DNA of 64,000 bases from Alteromonas sp. ASW11-130 (GCF_026183735.1 NZ_JAPFRE010000015.1:186001-250000), one strand, 5' to 3'. Counted from the first letter of the stretch, positions 37,941-47,676 are shown. Notes: a model not told the origin generated them from the letters alone. A program made the numbers and translations.

Positions 37941-37964
37941 AAGGCCGCAACTGCGGCCTTTTTT
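37941..37964 (+). terminator. Intrinsic terminator of the M3 peptidase gene
   Basis: AAGGCCGC and GCGGCCTT, perfect 8-bp arms around AACT, followed by TTTT, 14 bases after the stop codon. Confidence 0.92.
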
Positions 37965-38146
37965 ATGTGTTCGATCCATTCCCTGTTAAACTTTATATCT
38001 CCCGTACTATTTATTTTAGTTGCTGAAAATAAGAATAATTACTGAATCATTTGCGTGTTTAAACTTAGGTAACATTTTGCTGATTACCCCTAGAAAAACC
38101 CGCCTTCAATTCAGGTGTCTTTTGTTAAGTTAGGATTAAAATAGCA

Positions 38147-38167
38147 ATATCGAATCACAATCGATAT
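38147..38167. promoter_or_regulatory. Inverted repeat upstream of bacteriocin-like gene
   Basis: ATATCGA and TCGATAT, perfect 7-bp arms with a 7-base spacer, ending 29 bases before the start codon at 38197. The position suits an operator near the promoter. Confidence 0.4.
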
Positions 38168-38196
38168 ATTTTAAAATTTTTTTACAAGGATTTAAA

Positions 38197-38367
38197 ATGC
38201 AAGAACTAAGTGTTAGCGAATTAGACGAAATCAATGCAGGGATGAACGACTGGACGGCGGGTGGAATGGCTGTTATCGGTCTTGGCATTAGTGGTGGACC
38301 CGCTACAGGTGCTTTTGGTCTGGCTATTGGCGGAGCGATGATGTTGGTAGGATACTATATAAATTAG
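38197..38367 (+). CDS. Class II bacteriocin-like peptide with double-glycine-type leader
   Basis: A 56-residue peptide. The first 15 residues (MQELSVSELDEINAG) fit the LSxxELxxIxGG leader that is cut by C39-peptidase ABC exporters, with Ala-Gly instead of Gly-Gly at the cut site. The 41-residue mature part is hydrophobic and Gly-rich, with repeated small-x3-small spacing (GGMAVIGLGISGG, GAFGLAIGGAMMLVG), as in class IIb bacteriocins and microcins that insert in membranes. AAGGA lies 6 bases before the ATG. The surrounding DNA is very AT-rich. A small two-helix membrane protein follows after 60 bases and could be its immunity partner. No exporter gene is in the window. The leader and helix pattern are seen; the antibacterial role is inferred. 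Confidence 0.72.
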   Translation: MQELSVSELDEINAGMNDWTAGGMAVIGLGISGGPATGAFGLAIGGAMMLVGYYIN

Positions 38368-38427
38368 TTACTCATTTATTAAACGTCGAGCGCGAAATGA
38401 TACGCGTCCTTAAAATATGGAAAATTC

Positions 38428-38613
38428 ATGCGCATTATTGCAGTAACAAAATTTGTTTATAGTATTTTAATTGTGTCTTCGTTTATTATTTATCTGCAAA
38501 ATAAAGATGGCGAAATGTTTTTTAAGATCGTGTTGTTTTCTTCTATTGCCTTATCCTTGATATATCAAAATATAATACTTCAAAAAATAGTTAAGTTCGA
38601 AAAGCTAAACTGA
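38428..38613 (+). CDS. Small two-helix membrane protein, possible immunity protein
   Basis: A 61-residue protein of mostly hydrophobic residues: helix 1 about 5-23 (AVTKFVYSILIVSSFIIYL), a short charged loop (QNKDGEMF), helix 2 about 33-52 (IVLFSSIALSLIYQNIILQK) and a basic tail (IVKFEKLN). It lies 60 bases after the bacteriocin-like gene on the same strand with similar extreme AT content. Its size and topology match many bacteriocin immunity proteins, but I recognise no family, so the function is inferred from position alone. The ribosome-binding site is weak (GGAAAATTC). Confidence 0.55.
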   Translation: MRIIAVTKFVYSILIVSSFIIYLQNKDGEMFFKIVLFSSIALSLIYQNIILQKIVKFEKLN

Positions 38614-39107
38614 CAGCATTTGGCGGAATATGTAGTGCCACTTTTCGTTATTTTTAATTTGTAAGGCATAGCGAAATAATTTACCGACTATTGGCCAAGA
38701 TAAAGTAAACTGTTTAAGTTCAATTGGAAAAAGCCTAAGCTGTACACATCTCGCCAGCTGCGTCTTCTTCGTTCATCTAAAAGTTAATTAATAGGCAGCC
38801 GTCACTGCATCTCAAACGTTTTTAAGCGATAAATAAATTTCTGATGTGTGAAATTAGCTACAACAATATAAGTCTAAAATTAGTGAGTAACGTTTTTTTC
38901 GTTGTATCCATAACCCGGCTACTAAACCACCTGAGCTGGCAAAGAGATTTCTGAAATATTCTTTTTAGAACATCTCGGTTCGTACTTATTAACCCCAAAA
39001 GGGATCAATACTCCCATTTTACAATCTTCACTTTTTAGCTCAACATGCTTGAATATTACAGAAGTAAATGTAGGCTTCCATCGAGACGCTATATTAAGGA
39101 ATACTCA
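38614..39107. other. AT-rich intergenic region
   Basis: About 0.5 kb between the putative immunity gene and the chemoreceptor. No gene was recognised and stops are frequent. A further small peptide gene cannot be excluded but I could not support one. Confidence 0.45.
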
Positions 39108-41033
39108 GTGACCAAAGTATTAAAATCACTCAGCATAAAACAAAAATTTCTTTTTACTCTTCTTATTGCGGTTCTTTCATCCTGCTTATTAGTAAGTGTA
39201 ATTAGTCAGTGGATCGCCCGTGATTTGGTAAAAAAAGAAGTGGAGCAGGAATTATTACCCGCTAAAGTAAGCCAAATAGTAAATCTCGTAGATAAAGAAG
39301 TTAGTGTAATGCTAACCGTGGCACATAGTATCGCAACAAACCCTTATATGATTGAATGGTCGCAAGAGGGTGCTAATAAAGAGGAAGAACAACAGCTCGT
39401 TGATTATTTAAGAATTTTGGCTGATAAAAATGAGTTAGCCGCCACCTCCTTTGTAGACCGTCAAACTTATAACTACTGGAATCAAGATGGTTTCTTACGG
39501 AAACTTAAAGACGATGAATTTGACGGATGGTTTTTTGCCTATAAAGACAGCGGTAAAGCTACTTCTCTGAGCCTTTATAAAGAACCACAAGTAGGTTACA
39601 GACTATTTGCCAACTACCAACAAATTAATGGTCGCGGGATGTCAGGCGTGGCAAAAGCAGTTGATGAATTACTGACAATTATAAATAAAGCTAAATTAGC
39701 GAAGTCAGGTTTTATGTATCTGGTGGATGGACAGGGTAATATTATTGCTCACCCGGATATCAGCTTATTGGGCAGCAGCACGCTTGCTGACGTTAGTAAT
39801 AGTGTCACTCAAGCTTCGTTACTAACACGGCGCGATTTTAATTTAGCCAATATTTTAATTGACGGCGAAAGTCGTTTGATGGCAAGTGCCTATATTCCAG
39901 CAGCGAACTGGTATGTGATAGCGCAAGTACCTGAATCGGAATTATATAGCGAGTTGAATAATGCAAACGTAATGGTTTTCGTTTGGGCAATTGTAATCGC
40001 AATAGTGTTCGCTTTTATAGGACGATTACTAGCAGCAAGTATTTCCCGCCCTATCGAAAAATTAGCCGATGCATTTCACGTTTTAGGACGTGGAGAAGGT
40101 GATTTAACCACTCGATTGCAAGAACCGAAGCAGAGGGAAACTGCCAGACTGGTTGGAGGGTTCAATAGTTTCATTGAAAGTTTGCATGCGACTATCAGTA
40201 CAGTGGCAAGAACCAGCACGCAGCTAAGAGAATCGGCGCATGAAGTTGCGCATAAATCTCATCAAACCCAAGATAATAGTAAGGTTCAACGTGACCATAC
40301 TATCCAGGTAGCCACCGCACTAACTCAAATGGGTGCGAACGTTACCGACGTAGCGCAATCGGCTTCTACAGCGGCTGAAAACGCCACGCGAGCGAATGCC
40401 ACCTCAGAACAAGGGCGTCTTTTAACACGCGATGCCGTTACTGCTATCAATGATCTTTCTGCCCAAATAGAGGGTGTGGCGGAAGTCATTCAGTCTTTAG
40501 ATGAACATACTTCTGCCATCGGTAGTATCTTAGATACAATTAGAGGTATTTCAGAGCAGACCAACCTGTTGGCGCTAAACGCTGCTATAGAATCAGCTAG
40601 AGCGGGTGAGCACGGTCGTGGTTTTTCAGTTGTAGCCGATGAAGTTCGCACCCTGGCGCAACGGGCAGCCAGTGCAACAGATGAAATTCAACTTAAAATC
40701 GATAAGTTTCAGGATGATTCCCGTGAAGCAGTAGTCCAAATGAAGTCAAGTCGCGACCAATCAGATCACGTCGTTGATTCTGCCAAAAAGTTAGACGTCA
40801 TATTGAAGAAAATTGCGAAGGAAATAGAACAAATCAACGATATTAATACTCAGGTCGCCACGGCGACTCAACAACAGACCGCTGTTGTTGATGATATTAA
40901 TGTAAATATCCATGATATTAGCGAAACCAGCGAAGACACCCTCAATACAGCAACTTCGTTAGTGGTTGTAAGTGACAAGTTAGACGACCTGGCTAACGAA
41001 TTATCCGCCCAGGTTAATCGTTTTAAGCTATAA
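39108..41033 (+). CDS. Methyl-accepting chemotaxis protein with Cache sensor
   Basis: A 641-residue transmembrane chemoreceptor. TM1 is [20 protein letters not shown]; then comes a periplasmic dCache-like domain of about 250 residues, with the typical [20 protein letters not shown] and [10 protein letters not shown] strand pairs; TM2 is [24 protein letters not shown] domain ([20 protein letters not shown]) and a long coiled-coil signalling domain follow, with the invariant hairpin tip [20 protein letters not shown]. No C-terminal CheR-tethering pentapeptide is present. The start is GTG 39108, with AAGGA 7 bases upstream; the in-frame ATG at 39045 would add an unlikely basic segment. The ligand is unknown; Cache domains usually bind small metabolites. 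Confidence 0.92.
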   Translation: MTKVLKSLSIKQKFLFTLLIAVLSSCLLVSVISQWIARDLVKKEVEQELLPAKVSQIVNLVDKEVSVMLTVAHSIATNPYMIEWSQEGANKEEEQQLVDYLRILADKNELAATSFVDRQTYNYWNQDGFLRKLKDDEFDGWFFAYKDSGKATSLSLYKEPQVGYRLFANYQQINGRGMSGVAKAVDELLTIINKAKLAKSGFMYLVDGQGNIIAHPDISLLGSSTLADVSNSVTQASLLTRRDFNLANILIDGESRLMASAYIPAANWYVIAQVPESELYSELNNANVMVFVWAIVIAIVFAFIGRLLAASISRPIEKLADAFHVLGRGEGDLTTRLQEPKQRETARLVGGFNSFIESLHATISTVARTSTQLRESAHEVAHKSHQTQDNSKVQRDHTIQVATALTQMGANVTDVAQSASTAAENATRANATSEQGRLLTRDAVTAINDLSAQIEGVAEVIQSLDEHTSAIGSILDTIRGISEQTNLLALNAAIESARAGEHGRGFSVVADEVRTLAQRAASATDEIQLKIDKFQDDSREAVVQMKSSRDQSDHVVDSAKKLDVILKKIAKEIEQINDINTQVATATQQQTAVVDDINVNIHDISETSEDTLNTATSLVVVSDKLDDLANELSAQVNRFKL

Positions 41034-41062
41034 AAAAACAGCCCTTCGGGGCTGTTTTTTTT
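41032..41062. terminator. Bidirectional terminator
   Basis: AAAACAGCCC and GGGCTGTTTT around a TTCG tetraloop, with A-run and T-run flanks. It immediately follows the chemoreceptor stop and also serves the convergent gene. Confidence 0.95.
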
Positions 41063-41091
41063 ATAGGGAAACACCCTTTATTGACAATTAT

Positions 41092-41679
41092 CTAGAAAAT
41101 AATGGAATAACTCATTTTCACTTGGTTGTCATACGCTTTAGCCCAGGACAAACCCAAAAGAGGGTTTTCAGCAGTCCAGGTTTCTCGTTCTGCGGAAAAT
41201 GATAATTCATGTGTTTCACGAAACCCTTTTGTGCGCATGTTAAACGCAAGCGATTTACTGGTAGGTAAATCAATCTTGTTTACGAGAGGAATATTAATTT
41301 CGTGTTCTGAAATAACTTTGTTACTGATCCCAACAGAGTAAGCCCCCATCTGATACCAGGACGCCAATTGATAACCTTTCGATGAAACGCGTTGGTTTAA
41401 TACCCCGTAATCAAGCCGCCCCTTTTCATAATGTAGGGATGCTTCAACGCTTACGTGTGATGATAGCTGCTGGGCCATCATGAGTTCATATTCACGTAGC
41501 TTGGTGCCATGAAATTTTAATTTCTTATTGGTAAAAGTAACCGCAAAATCATCTCCGCTATTGAGATACTTAGTGATTGCGTTACCTAGACCTGAAGACA
41601 AAGAGTCAGCAGCGAAACATGATGAACCCGCCATTGCCAGGGAAGCAACGCAGCATGTGCGACCAAAAATATTCATCAT
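41092..41679 (-). CDS. Hypothetical outer-membrane-like protein
   Basis: A 195-residue protein with a signal peptide (CVASLAMAGSSCFA, then ADSLS). The mature part alternates polar and hydrophobic residues in strand-like segments (SVEASLHYEKGRLDYGV, AYSVGISNKVIS, THELSFSAERETW) and ends in an aromatic C-terminus (VKMSYSIIF), as outer-membrane beta-barrels do for BAM recognition. An 8-strand barrel would fit the length. The frame extends 6 codons upstream, but the ATG at 41679 has GGAG 5 bases before it. I do not recognise the family, and there is no operon partner. Confidence 0.65.
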   Translation of the reverse strand: MMNIFGRTCCVASLAMAGSSCFAADSLSSGLGNAITKYLNSGDDFAVTFTNKKLKFHGTKLREYELMMAQQLSSHVSVEASLHYEKGRLDYGVLNQRVSSKGYQLASWYQMGAYSVGISNKVISEHEINIPLVNKIDLPTSKSLAFNMRTKGFRETHELSFSAERETWTAENPLLGLSWAKAYDNQVKMSYSIIF

Positions 41680-42442
41680 TAAACTCCTACAGCTCAATTA
41701 TCTTGCTTTTTACTTCTTTGGCGTGAGCACACCCGCAAAAAGTGATCAAATTATATACAACACATGTCCACAGTAGGGTATGAAAAGTCATCCGTATGAA
41801 TTAGATGCGTCTATTAAATTAAATAAATATTGCAGAAAAAAAAGGTTGAACAGCAAAGAACAGGGAACGTTTTGAGCATAGTATTTTATCGCGGCTGACC
41901 ATCAAACCGATACATACCCTCTACCCTATAGAACAAGCCATAGATGAGATTAAGGTTCCCACCTTAACTGCTTATCGGCCGGAAACCAGACTGGTTTATG
42001 TCCCGAGGATATGCTCGCTGTAGCCGCCCCGAAATAAATAGCGCCTTTTGTACTTCTATTAACAATAGCAGCCATGATACTCCGCTTTCTGCGCGCCTGA
42101 ATGACCTTGGTTACCATATAATTTTATTTTACTTGGACCGATAGACAGAGTTAACACTTGTTTTCTCCGGCATCGCTCAACCCTACGAAAGCCCCGGAAA
42201 ATCAGAAAAAGCTGCGTTGATTAACAAGGATTTAAGTAGCAGGTATCGTCAACATTGTGAAAAATGCTTTGCCCTCGCTGGCTGTACACCCATTCGATAC
42301 TTAAACGCCCCCGTTGATATGAATACGCTTAAATAAATGCAACATTTTAAGCTGACAGTCATCCAAGTTAAGACTATAAAAGTATGTATTCTAAGCACTT
42401 TGCCCTATTCAACAATTAACAAGAAACAAATAGGAACGCACC
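41680..42442. other. Long intergenic region before the antiporter gene
   Basis: About 0.75 kb without a supported gene. A 64-codon open stretch at 42145-42336 lacks a start codon and may be a coding relic. The antiporter's AGGAACG ribosome-binding site lies at the right end. Confidence 0.4.
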
Positions 42443-44239
42443 TTGTCTGATCCGATGATTTCACTCGTTCTCGTGGGCATATTGTCCATCGCCTGCCAGT
42501 ACTTTGCCTATAAAGTCAGGCTTCCTGCGATTTTGCCGCTACTCATCATCGGTATTATTGTTGGCCCAGTACTTGATGTAATAAATGCTGACAGGTTATT
42601 TGGCGACTTACTCTTTCCGGTTGTGTCACTGTCGGTGGCCATAATTTTATTCGAAGGAGCATTAACGTTAAAGTTTAAAGACATTGCGGGACACGGCAAT
42701 ATGGTGAGAAATCTGTGCTCGATTGGCGTCGTTGTCACCTTGATTGTCGCGGCTGTCGCTGCACACTATAGTCTGGGAATGTCCTGGCAGTTAGCTTTTT
42801 TGTTTGGCGCTATTGTAACTGTTACTGGGCCCACCGTTATCGTCCCTATGATCAGAACGGTGCGGCCGCAATCCAATATATCAAATATACTGCGCTGGGA
42901 AGGAATCATCATTGATCCCATAGGCGCACTGCTGGCTGTTTTGGTTTTCGAGTTTATCGTCGCAGCTCAAGGTTCTGCTATTTCTCATACGTTTCTAATT
43001 TTTGGAAAAACTATCGGCATCGGGTTAGTTTTAGGCTGGGCCGGCGGGTATTTTCTGGGCTTATCATTACGTAAAAGCTGGGTCCCCCACTATCTACAAA
43101 ACACGGCTGTACTGACAATTATTCTGGGGGTATTTGCTGCATCCAATGTGGTAGCGCATGAATCTGGTCTACTTGCTGTAACTGTAGCCGGAATGGTGCT
43201 GGCGAATATGAAAAATGTCGATGTGGAAGACATTTTAGAGTTTAAAGAAACACTTAGCACGCTGCTTATCTCAGGCCTATTCATTTTATTAGCGACGCGA
43301 CTCAACTTACAGGCAATAGCTGATGTTGGCGTGGGAATTGTGTTGGTATTAATCGCGGTAATGTTTATTGCAAGGCCTCTTTCTGTAATGGCGTCAGCAA
43401 TAGGTACCGGGCTTAACTGGCGTGAACAGGCACTGCTTAGCTGGATCGCGCCACGCGGGATCGTTGCCGCCGCCGTAAGCGCGTTGTTTTCTCTTAAATT
43501 GGAAGAAATAGGCTATGAAGGCGCTAGTATTATCGTTCCAATGGTCTTTATGGTGATTATCACAACGGTAATTCTACAAAGTTTATCAGCAGGCTATGTT
43601 GCCAAATGGCTTAAAGTTCAAGCTCCACCTCCTACCGGTTTCTTAATTTTTGGGGGCAGTAAATTCAGTCGTTTACTTGCCAAAGAAATGATGAATCAAG
43701 ATATGGGGGTGTGTATCGCGGACACTAACTGGGATGCGATCCGCGAAGCAAGAATGATGGATATTCCGGTCTATTTTGGTAATCCAATGTCAGACCATGC
43801 ATCGCGTAACCTTCAAATGGACACCATCGGCACTGTTTTAATCATGTCGCCCTACAAGCAACTTAATCCAATGATCGCTTACCATTTCGAATACACTATA
43901 GGTAAAGTACAGGTCTGGGGGCTTTCAAACAATGAGCAAGCGGCCAGACCCAGCCATCAGGTAAGCGAGCATTACGCCAGAAAATTAACCTTGTTTGACG
44001 AAGGCGTAACATACAGTTATCTTGCATCCGCTGTAGCCCGAGGTGCTGCAGTAAAAACTACTCGGATCACTGACGAGTTTACTTTTACCGATTACATCGA
44101 AACCTATGGGGGTAGGTTAACGCCACTTATCGCCATTGATGAAACGAAACATTTCCATACTTTTTTGAACGGTCAGGAAAAGATACCCAAAGCAGGCTGG
44201 AAAGTTATTAGTCTTATTGAATCAGAGGATGAGAAATAA
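42443..44239 (+). CDS. CPA1-type sodium/proton antiporter with C-terminal nucleotide-binding-like domain
   Basis: A 598-residue Na+(K+)/H+ exchanger. About 12-13 membrane helices occupy residues 5-395, with the exchanger signatures TVTGPTVIVPMI and GIIIDPIGALLAVLV (the ion-binding Asp) and LLSWIAPRGIVAAAVSALF. The last 200 residues form a Rossmann-like cytosolic domain (GFLIFGGSKFSRLLAKEMMN) related to TrkA-N/RCK domains, as in some NhaP2-like proteins, and suggest gating by nucleotide or redox ligands. The start is TTG 42443, with AGGAACGCACC upstream. A small phosphatase gene follows 36 bases later, possibly co-transcribed. Confidence 0.9.
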   Translation: MSDPMISLVLVGILSIACQYFAYKVRLPAILPLLIIGIIVGPVLDVINADRLFGDLLFPVVSLSVAIILFEGALTLKFKDIAGHGNMVRNLCSIGVVVTLIVAAVAAHYSLGMSWQLAFLFGAIVTVTGPTVIVPMIRTVRPQSNISNILRWEGIIIDPIGALLAVLVFEFIVAAQGSAISHTFLIFGKTIGIGLVLGWAGGYFLGLSLRKSWVPHYLQNTAVLTIILGVFAASNVVAHESGLLAVTVAGMVLANMKNVDVEDILEFKETLSTLLISGLFILLATRLNLQAIADVGVGIVLVLIAVMFIARPLSVMASAIGTGLNWREQALLSWIAPRGIVAAAVSALFSLKLEEIGYEGASIIVPMVFMVIITTVILQSLSAGYVAKWLKVQAPPPTGFLIFGGSKFSRLLAKEMMNQDMGVCIADTNWDAIREARMMDIPVYFGNPMSDHASRNLQMDTIGTVLIMSPYKQLNPMIAYHFEYTIGKVQVWGLSNNEQAARPSHQVSEHYARKLTLFDEGVTYSYLASAVARGAAVKTTRITDEFTFTDYIETYGGRLTPLIAIDETKHFHTFLNGQEKIPKAGWKVISLIESEDEK

Positions 44240-44275
44240 TTTCGCCGGGTTTCGGTTACATTTAAAGGAATAATC

Positions 44276-44767
44276 ATGTTTAAATTTTTTCGCAGCGTGT
44301 TAATTTTGGCTTTATTCATGGGCACAGGGGCTAGCGCTATGGCATATGATGTGTACTTGACACGACATTATGAAAAACAGTCGCAACATCGCGATCCTGA
44401 ACTGACTGCAAAAGGCCAGTGGCGTGCAAAGCAATTGATAAAATTTTTGGAAGAAGCAGGTATACAAAAAATCTACAGCACCCAATATCGACGCACTCAA
44501 CAAAGTGTAGCCCCGTTAGCGGAACGTTTAGATATTGAGGTAGAAACCTACCCGGCCAATGGGCTAGCACAATTAGCTGAGCAAATTAAGCATGAAAGAG
44601 TTAATGCGTTAGTAGTTGGACACAGCAATACCACTCCAGCGATTATATCGTTACTGGGCGGAAAGGCTAAGGCGATGAGTGAAGACGATTTTGGTGAGTT
44701 GTTTAAACTACGTATAGAGAATGAGCACGTTGAAACCAGTTCTGAAGTCGTGGGCTTGAATGAATAG
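44276..44767 (+). CDS. Exported histidine-phosphatase (SixA-like)
   Basis: A 163-residue phosphoglycerate-mutase-fold protein with a signal peptide (LALFMGTGASAMA, then YDVYL). The catalytic loop is LTRHYEKQ (Arg30, His31), where the usual RHG/RHA small residue is Tyr32. Next comes the second Arg in IYSTQYRRTQQS and the C-terminal catalytic His in VVGHSNTTP. The protein is short like SixA but exported, so its substrate is periplasmic and unknown. AAAGGAA lies upstream of the ATG. It follows the antiporter gene by 36 bases. Confidence 0.85.
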   Translation: MFKFFRSVLILALFMGTGASAMAYDVYLTRHYEKQSQHRDPELTAKGQWRAKQLIKFLEEAGIQKIYSTQYRRTQQSVAPLAERLDIEVETYPANGLAQLAEQIKHERVNALVVGHSNTTPAIISLLGGKAKAMSEDDFGELFKLRIENEHVETSSEVVGLNE

Positions 44768-44979
44768 CCCCCGGTGCGAGGTTGCCCTCAACCGATAACG
44801 TGCTACCTACTCTTATCTTAAGTCGATTTTTGCTATTGAGCATATCGTCAGCATAAATAAGACAACTCTCACCCCAACCTTAAAAAACTTTAATGTCATA
44901 CTTTTGAGGCGTAGCGAAAGGAGTTTCTATTCGGAAAATGCACAACTCGGGTTGGCATTGCATCTCCGTGTAGCAATGC

Positions 44980-46287
44980 CTAGCTATGCTTTTCTACTTG
45001 GTTTTGCAGACAAGCAAGGGTCGCCTCGACTGCCCCTTGGTTTTGCAGCAAAACGGCATAGCCAGCCTGCCCTGCTTGCTTTGCGCGTTCCTGTTCATTT
45101 AGCCATTGTAGACAATAGCGCACGATATCGTCTGCACTATTAACCAGATATAACGCGCCTTGCGCCTGCAAAAACTCGCAAATTTCTGGATTATTGTACC
45201 GATGAGGGCCCATCATTATTGGAATAGCTGCTGCTGCCGGCTCTAAGGCATTATGCCCACCTTTGTTTGCAAGACTACCGCCTACGAAAGCCATATCAGC
45301 AACGTGATATAGGTGATTAAGCTTACCCATCTCGTTTACCAGTATAATTTGAATGCCTTCTTTTATATGGCTAATCTCGCTGGACAGACAATATTCATAG
45401 CCAGAATCAGCCAGCAGCGTTTCGACTTCATTGAATCGTTGAGGATGACGCGGCACTATGGCCAACAATGTGTTCGGACTGTCCTTTATAATTTTGGCGT
45501 AGGCGGTTAGAAACGTTTTTTCTTCTGGATCATGGGTACTCCCCGCCACTATCAGTGCGCGCCCACTGACTTGCAACTGTAAAAAGTCAGCATCGTTGTT
45601 CGCTTCGTTCATTGCCTGATCAAATTTTATATTGTTAGTTAGCGTAAGTTTGTCCGCGGTAATGCCAAGTTGAATATACTGCTCATAGTCACGTTTACCT
45701 TGTGCACAAACGTGCGTAAGTTTAAACATCATAGGTTCGATAAGCGCTGAGAACTTTGCATAACGCGATGCTGAGCGTTCTGTCATACGCGCGTTTATTA
45801 CCGTGACAGGAATCTTTTTTCTCCAGCAACAATGAATCAAGTTCGGCCATAGCTCTACTTCTGTTATGACCACGTGTTTGGGTTGTACGCGATTCAGCAT
45901 AGTGGTCATGGCGAAAGGTAAATCCACTGGCAAGTAAAAGTGATGCACACTATCGCCAAAAATTGTATTAACCCGTGCCGATCCCGTTTCAGTGGTTGTG
46001 GTGATTGTAATTGGGGTATGCGGATACAATTTTTGCAGGCGTTTAACGACACAAGATGCAGCCATTACTTCGCCAACAGAAACACAATGAAATAGATAAC
46101 CCTGCTTTTGTCCAGGTATAGGAACATAGCCCAACCGTTGAAAAAAGTTGCCATGCAGCGCATCGAGTTCATTAACTCCCCATTTTCTGAATTTGAGCCA
46201 AAACACAGGTAGTAACAAAAAAAGTAGTAAGGTATATAACCCGCGAGCTAACTCTTCATACCATTGCGGAGAGTACCGATTCTTCAA
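44980..46287 (-). CDS. waaA: 3-deoxy-D-manno-octulosonic acid transferase
   Basis: Transfers Kdo from CMP-Kdo to lipid IV-A in lipopolysaccharide core assembly, at the inner face of the inner membrane. The 435 residues include an N-terminal anchor (YTLLLFLLLPVFWLKFRK), the Glycos_transf_N block (FHCVSVGEVMAASCVVKRL, ITITTTTETGSAR), and the C-terminal GT-B domain with the CMP-Kdo motif GGHNALEPAAAAIPIMMGPH. The start is TTG 46287, with AAGGA 7 bases upstream. The length is close to E. coli WaaA (425). It is divergent from a GT4 glycosyltransferase. The stop codon touches an 8-bp dyad (GGCATTGC / GCAATGCC, 44954-44980) without a T-run. Confidence 0.95.
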   Translation of the reverse strand: MKNRYSPQWYEELARGLYTLLLFLLLPVFWLKFRKWGVNELDALHGNFFQRLGYVPIPGQKQGYLFHCVSVGEVMAASCVVKRLQKLYPHTPITITTTTETGSARVNTIFGDSVHHFYLPVDLPFAMTTMLNRVQPKHVVITEVELWPNLIHCCWRKKIPVTVINARMTERSASRYAKFSALIEPMMFKLTHVCAQGKRDYEQYIQLGITADKLTLTNNIKFDQAMNEANNDADFLQLQVSGRALIVAGSTHDPEEKTFLTAYAKIIKDSPNTLLAIVPRHPQRFNEVETLLADSGYEYCLSSEISHIKEGIQIILVNEMGKLNHLYHVADMAFVGGSLANKGGHNALEPAAAAIPIMMGPHRYNNPEICEFLQAQGALYLVNSADDIVRYCLQWLNEQERAKQAGQAGYAVLLQNQGAVEATLACLQNQVEKHS

Positions 46288-46472
46288 CTATTTTTCCTTG
46301 CGCTATTTAGTTTACGTTACCTAATCTATTGTAAAGCGATGTGGTTAACTTGCAAAATTAACCTATACATCTTTTATCCGTGCATTCACCCTTTTGACTT
46401 AGCTAACACGTATATAGAAAAAAACTAAAATAGTTAAATTTAAGCTTTAAAATATAAGGTTTCAGCAAAATT

Positions 46473-47591
46473 ATGAAGATAAAAGTGTTGCATGTTGAGT
46501 TTAACCAGCGCCTTTATGGTGGTGGCACTCAGGTTTGTTATCTGCTTAATGCGCTTAATGCTGATGCATTTGAAAGCGTCTTAGTGTGTTCTGAAAAAAG
46601 TGATATCAGCAGAATTAATTTTACCCATTGCGACACCCATAAAATTGAATTCAATGGCAATTTAGACGTTTTCGCATCCAAAAGAATTATTGACGTTATA
46701 GAAAAAACAGCACCAGACATCATTCATATACACAGCCGTCACGGTGCAGATTGGTGGGGCGGTATCGCCGCCAGCTATTCCCATATCCCAGCCATACTCA
46801 CTCGCCGACTGGAAGAAGCTGAGAATTTGTTGGGAAAATTAAAATATCGGTACTTCGACGCTGTAGTAAGTATTTCAGAAGAAGTTTATCGAAATACTGA
46901 AAAAGGATTAAACGAAGAGACTCTACATAAATTGATCTATCCCGGGGTGGCGACAAACGAATCGAAACTCTGTGCCGATGGTGAGATGCGAAAGTGGCTC
47001 GCACGGGCACACAACGTCCCTTCCGAACACAAGTTGATTGCTAGCTTTGCCCAATTAATTGGCCGCAAAGGTCAGGCCGATATCATATTAGCGTTTGAGA
47101 AAGTCATTTCTGAGCACGACAACGTTAGTTGCCTGCTTTTTGGGGAAGGTAATCAGTTAGAGTCATACGCGTCATTGATCAAAAAATGCAATCTACAAGA
47201 TAGAATTAAGCTTTGTGGTTTTACAAGTGATGTTACAGATTTACTCGCTGTAATCGACATTATTGTTCATCCTTCACACTCTGAAGGTTTAGGTGCCACA
47301 CTGATGCAGGCTGCGGCCTGTAAGAAGCCGGTTATCGCCTACGATGTAGGTGGGGTTGCAGAATTAGTAGAACATAATAAAACAGGTCTTTTGGTGGATA
47401 TGGCGGACATTAATGGCTTGGCAGATGCCATCATCCGCCTGTTAGATGATGAGACAAAAGCATCCAGCTTAGGCAATCGCGCTTACGAGAAAGTTAAGGA
47501 TAAATTTTCTGTGCAAAGAATGAAATCTGAGTATGAAAAACTTTACCGAGAGGTATATCAGGGGCATCAAGAACACGCTGAACAAAATTGA
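46473..47591 (+). CDS. GT4-family glycosyltransferase
   Basis: A 372-residue GT-B enzyme. The N-terminal acceptor domain (VEFNQRLYGGGTQVCYLLNA) is followed by the donor domain with LIGRKGQADIILAFEKV and the sugar-nucleotide region HPSHSEGLGATLMQAAACKK. The EX7E motif of this family reads EGLGATLMQ, so the second Glu is Gln. Being divergent from waaA, it probably adds a sugar to lipopolysaccharide core or another envelope glycan; donor and acceptor are unknown. No membrane helix is present. It is monocistronic. Confidence 0.88.
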   Translation: MKIKVLHVEFNQRLYGGGTQVCYLLNALNADAFESVLVCSEKSDISRINFTHCDTHKIEFNGNLDVFASKRIIDVIEKTAPDIIHIHSRHGADWWGGIAASYSHIPAILTRRLEEAENLLGKLKYRYFDAVVSISEEVYRNTEKGLNEETLHKLIYPGVATNESKLCADGEMRKWLARAHNVPSEHKLIASFAQLIGRKGQADIILAFEKVISEHDNVSCLLFGEGNQLESYASLIKKCNLQDRIKLCGFTSDVTDLLAVIDIIVHPSHSEGLGATLMQAAACKKPVIAYDVGGVAELVEHNKTGLLVDMADINGLADAIIRLLDDETKASSLGNRAYEKVKDKFSVQRMKSEYEKLYREVYQGHQEHAEQN

Positions 47592-47647
47592 TCCCACAGC
47601 AATTATTCACACTTTCTAGCCACCAACAAACCTTGATAATATTTGCC

Positions 47648-47676
47648 AAAAAAACGGGATACTACAGTATCCCGTT
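47648..47676 (-). terminator. Terminator of the TonB-dependent receptor gene
   Basis: AACGGGATAC and GTATCCCGTT, perfect 10-bp arms around TACA, with seven A's on the plus strand giving a T-run on the minus strand, just past the receptor stop. Confidence 0.92.

Noticed and set aside
42145..42336. 64-codon stretch resembling a C-terminal enzyme fragment (a short PYE-x-P match like adenylylsulfate kinase)
   Set aside because: No start codon and only a few matching residues; recorded as possible relic DNA, not called as a gene.
44904..45143. 79-codon plus-strand frame over the waaA 3' end
   Set aside because: Shadow of waaA on the opposite strand with no independent support.
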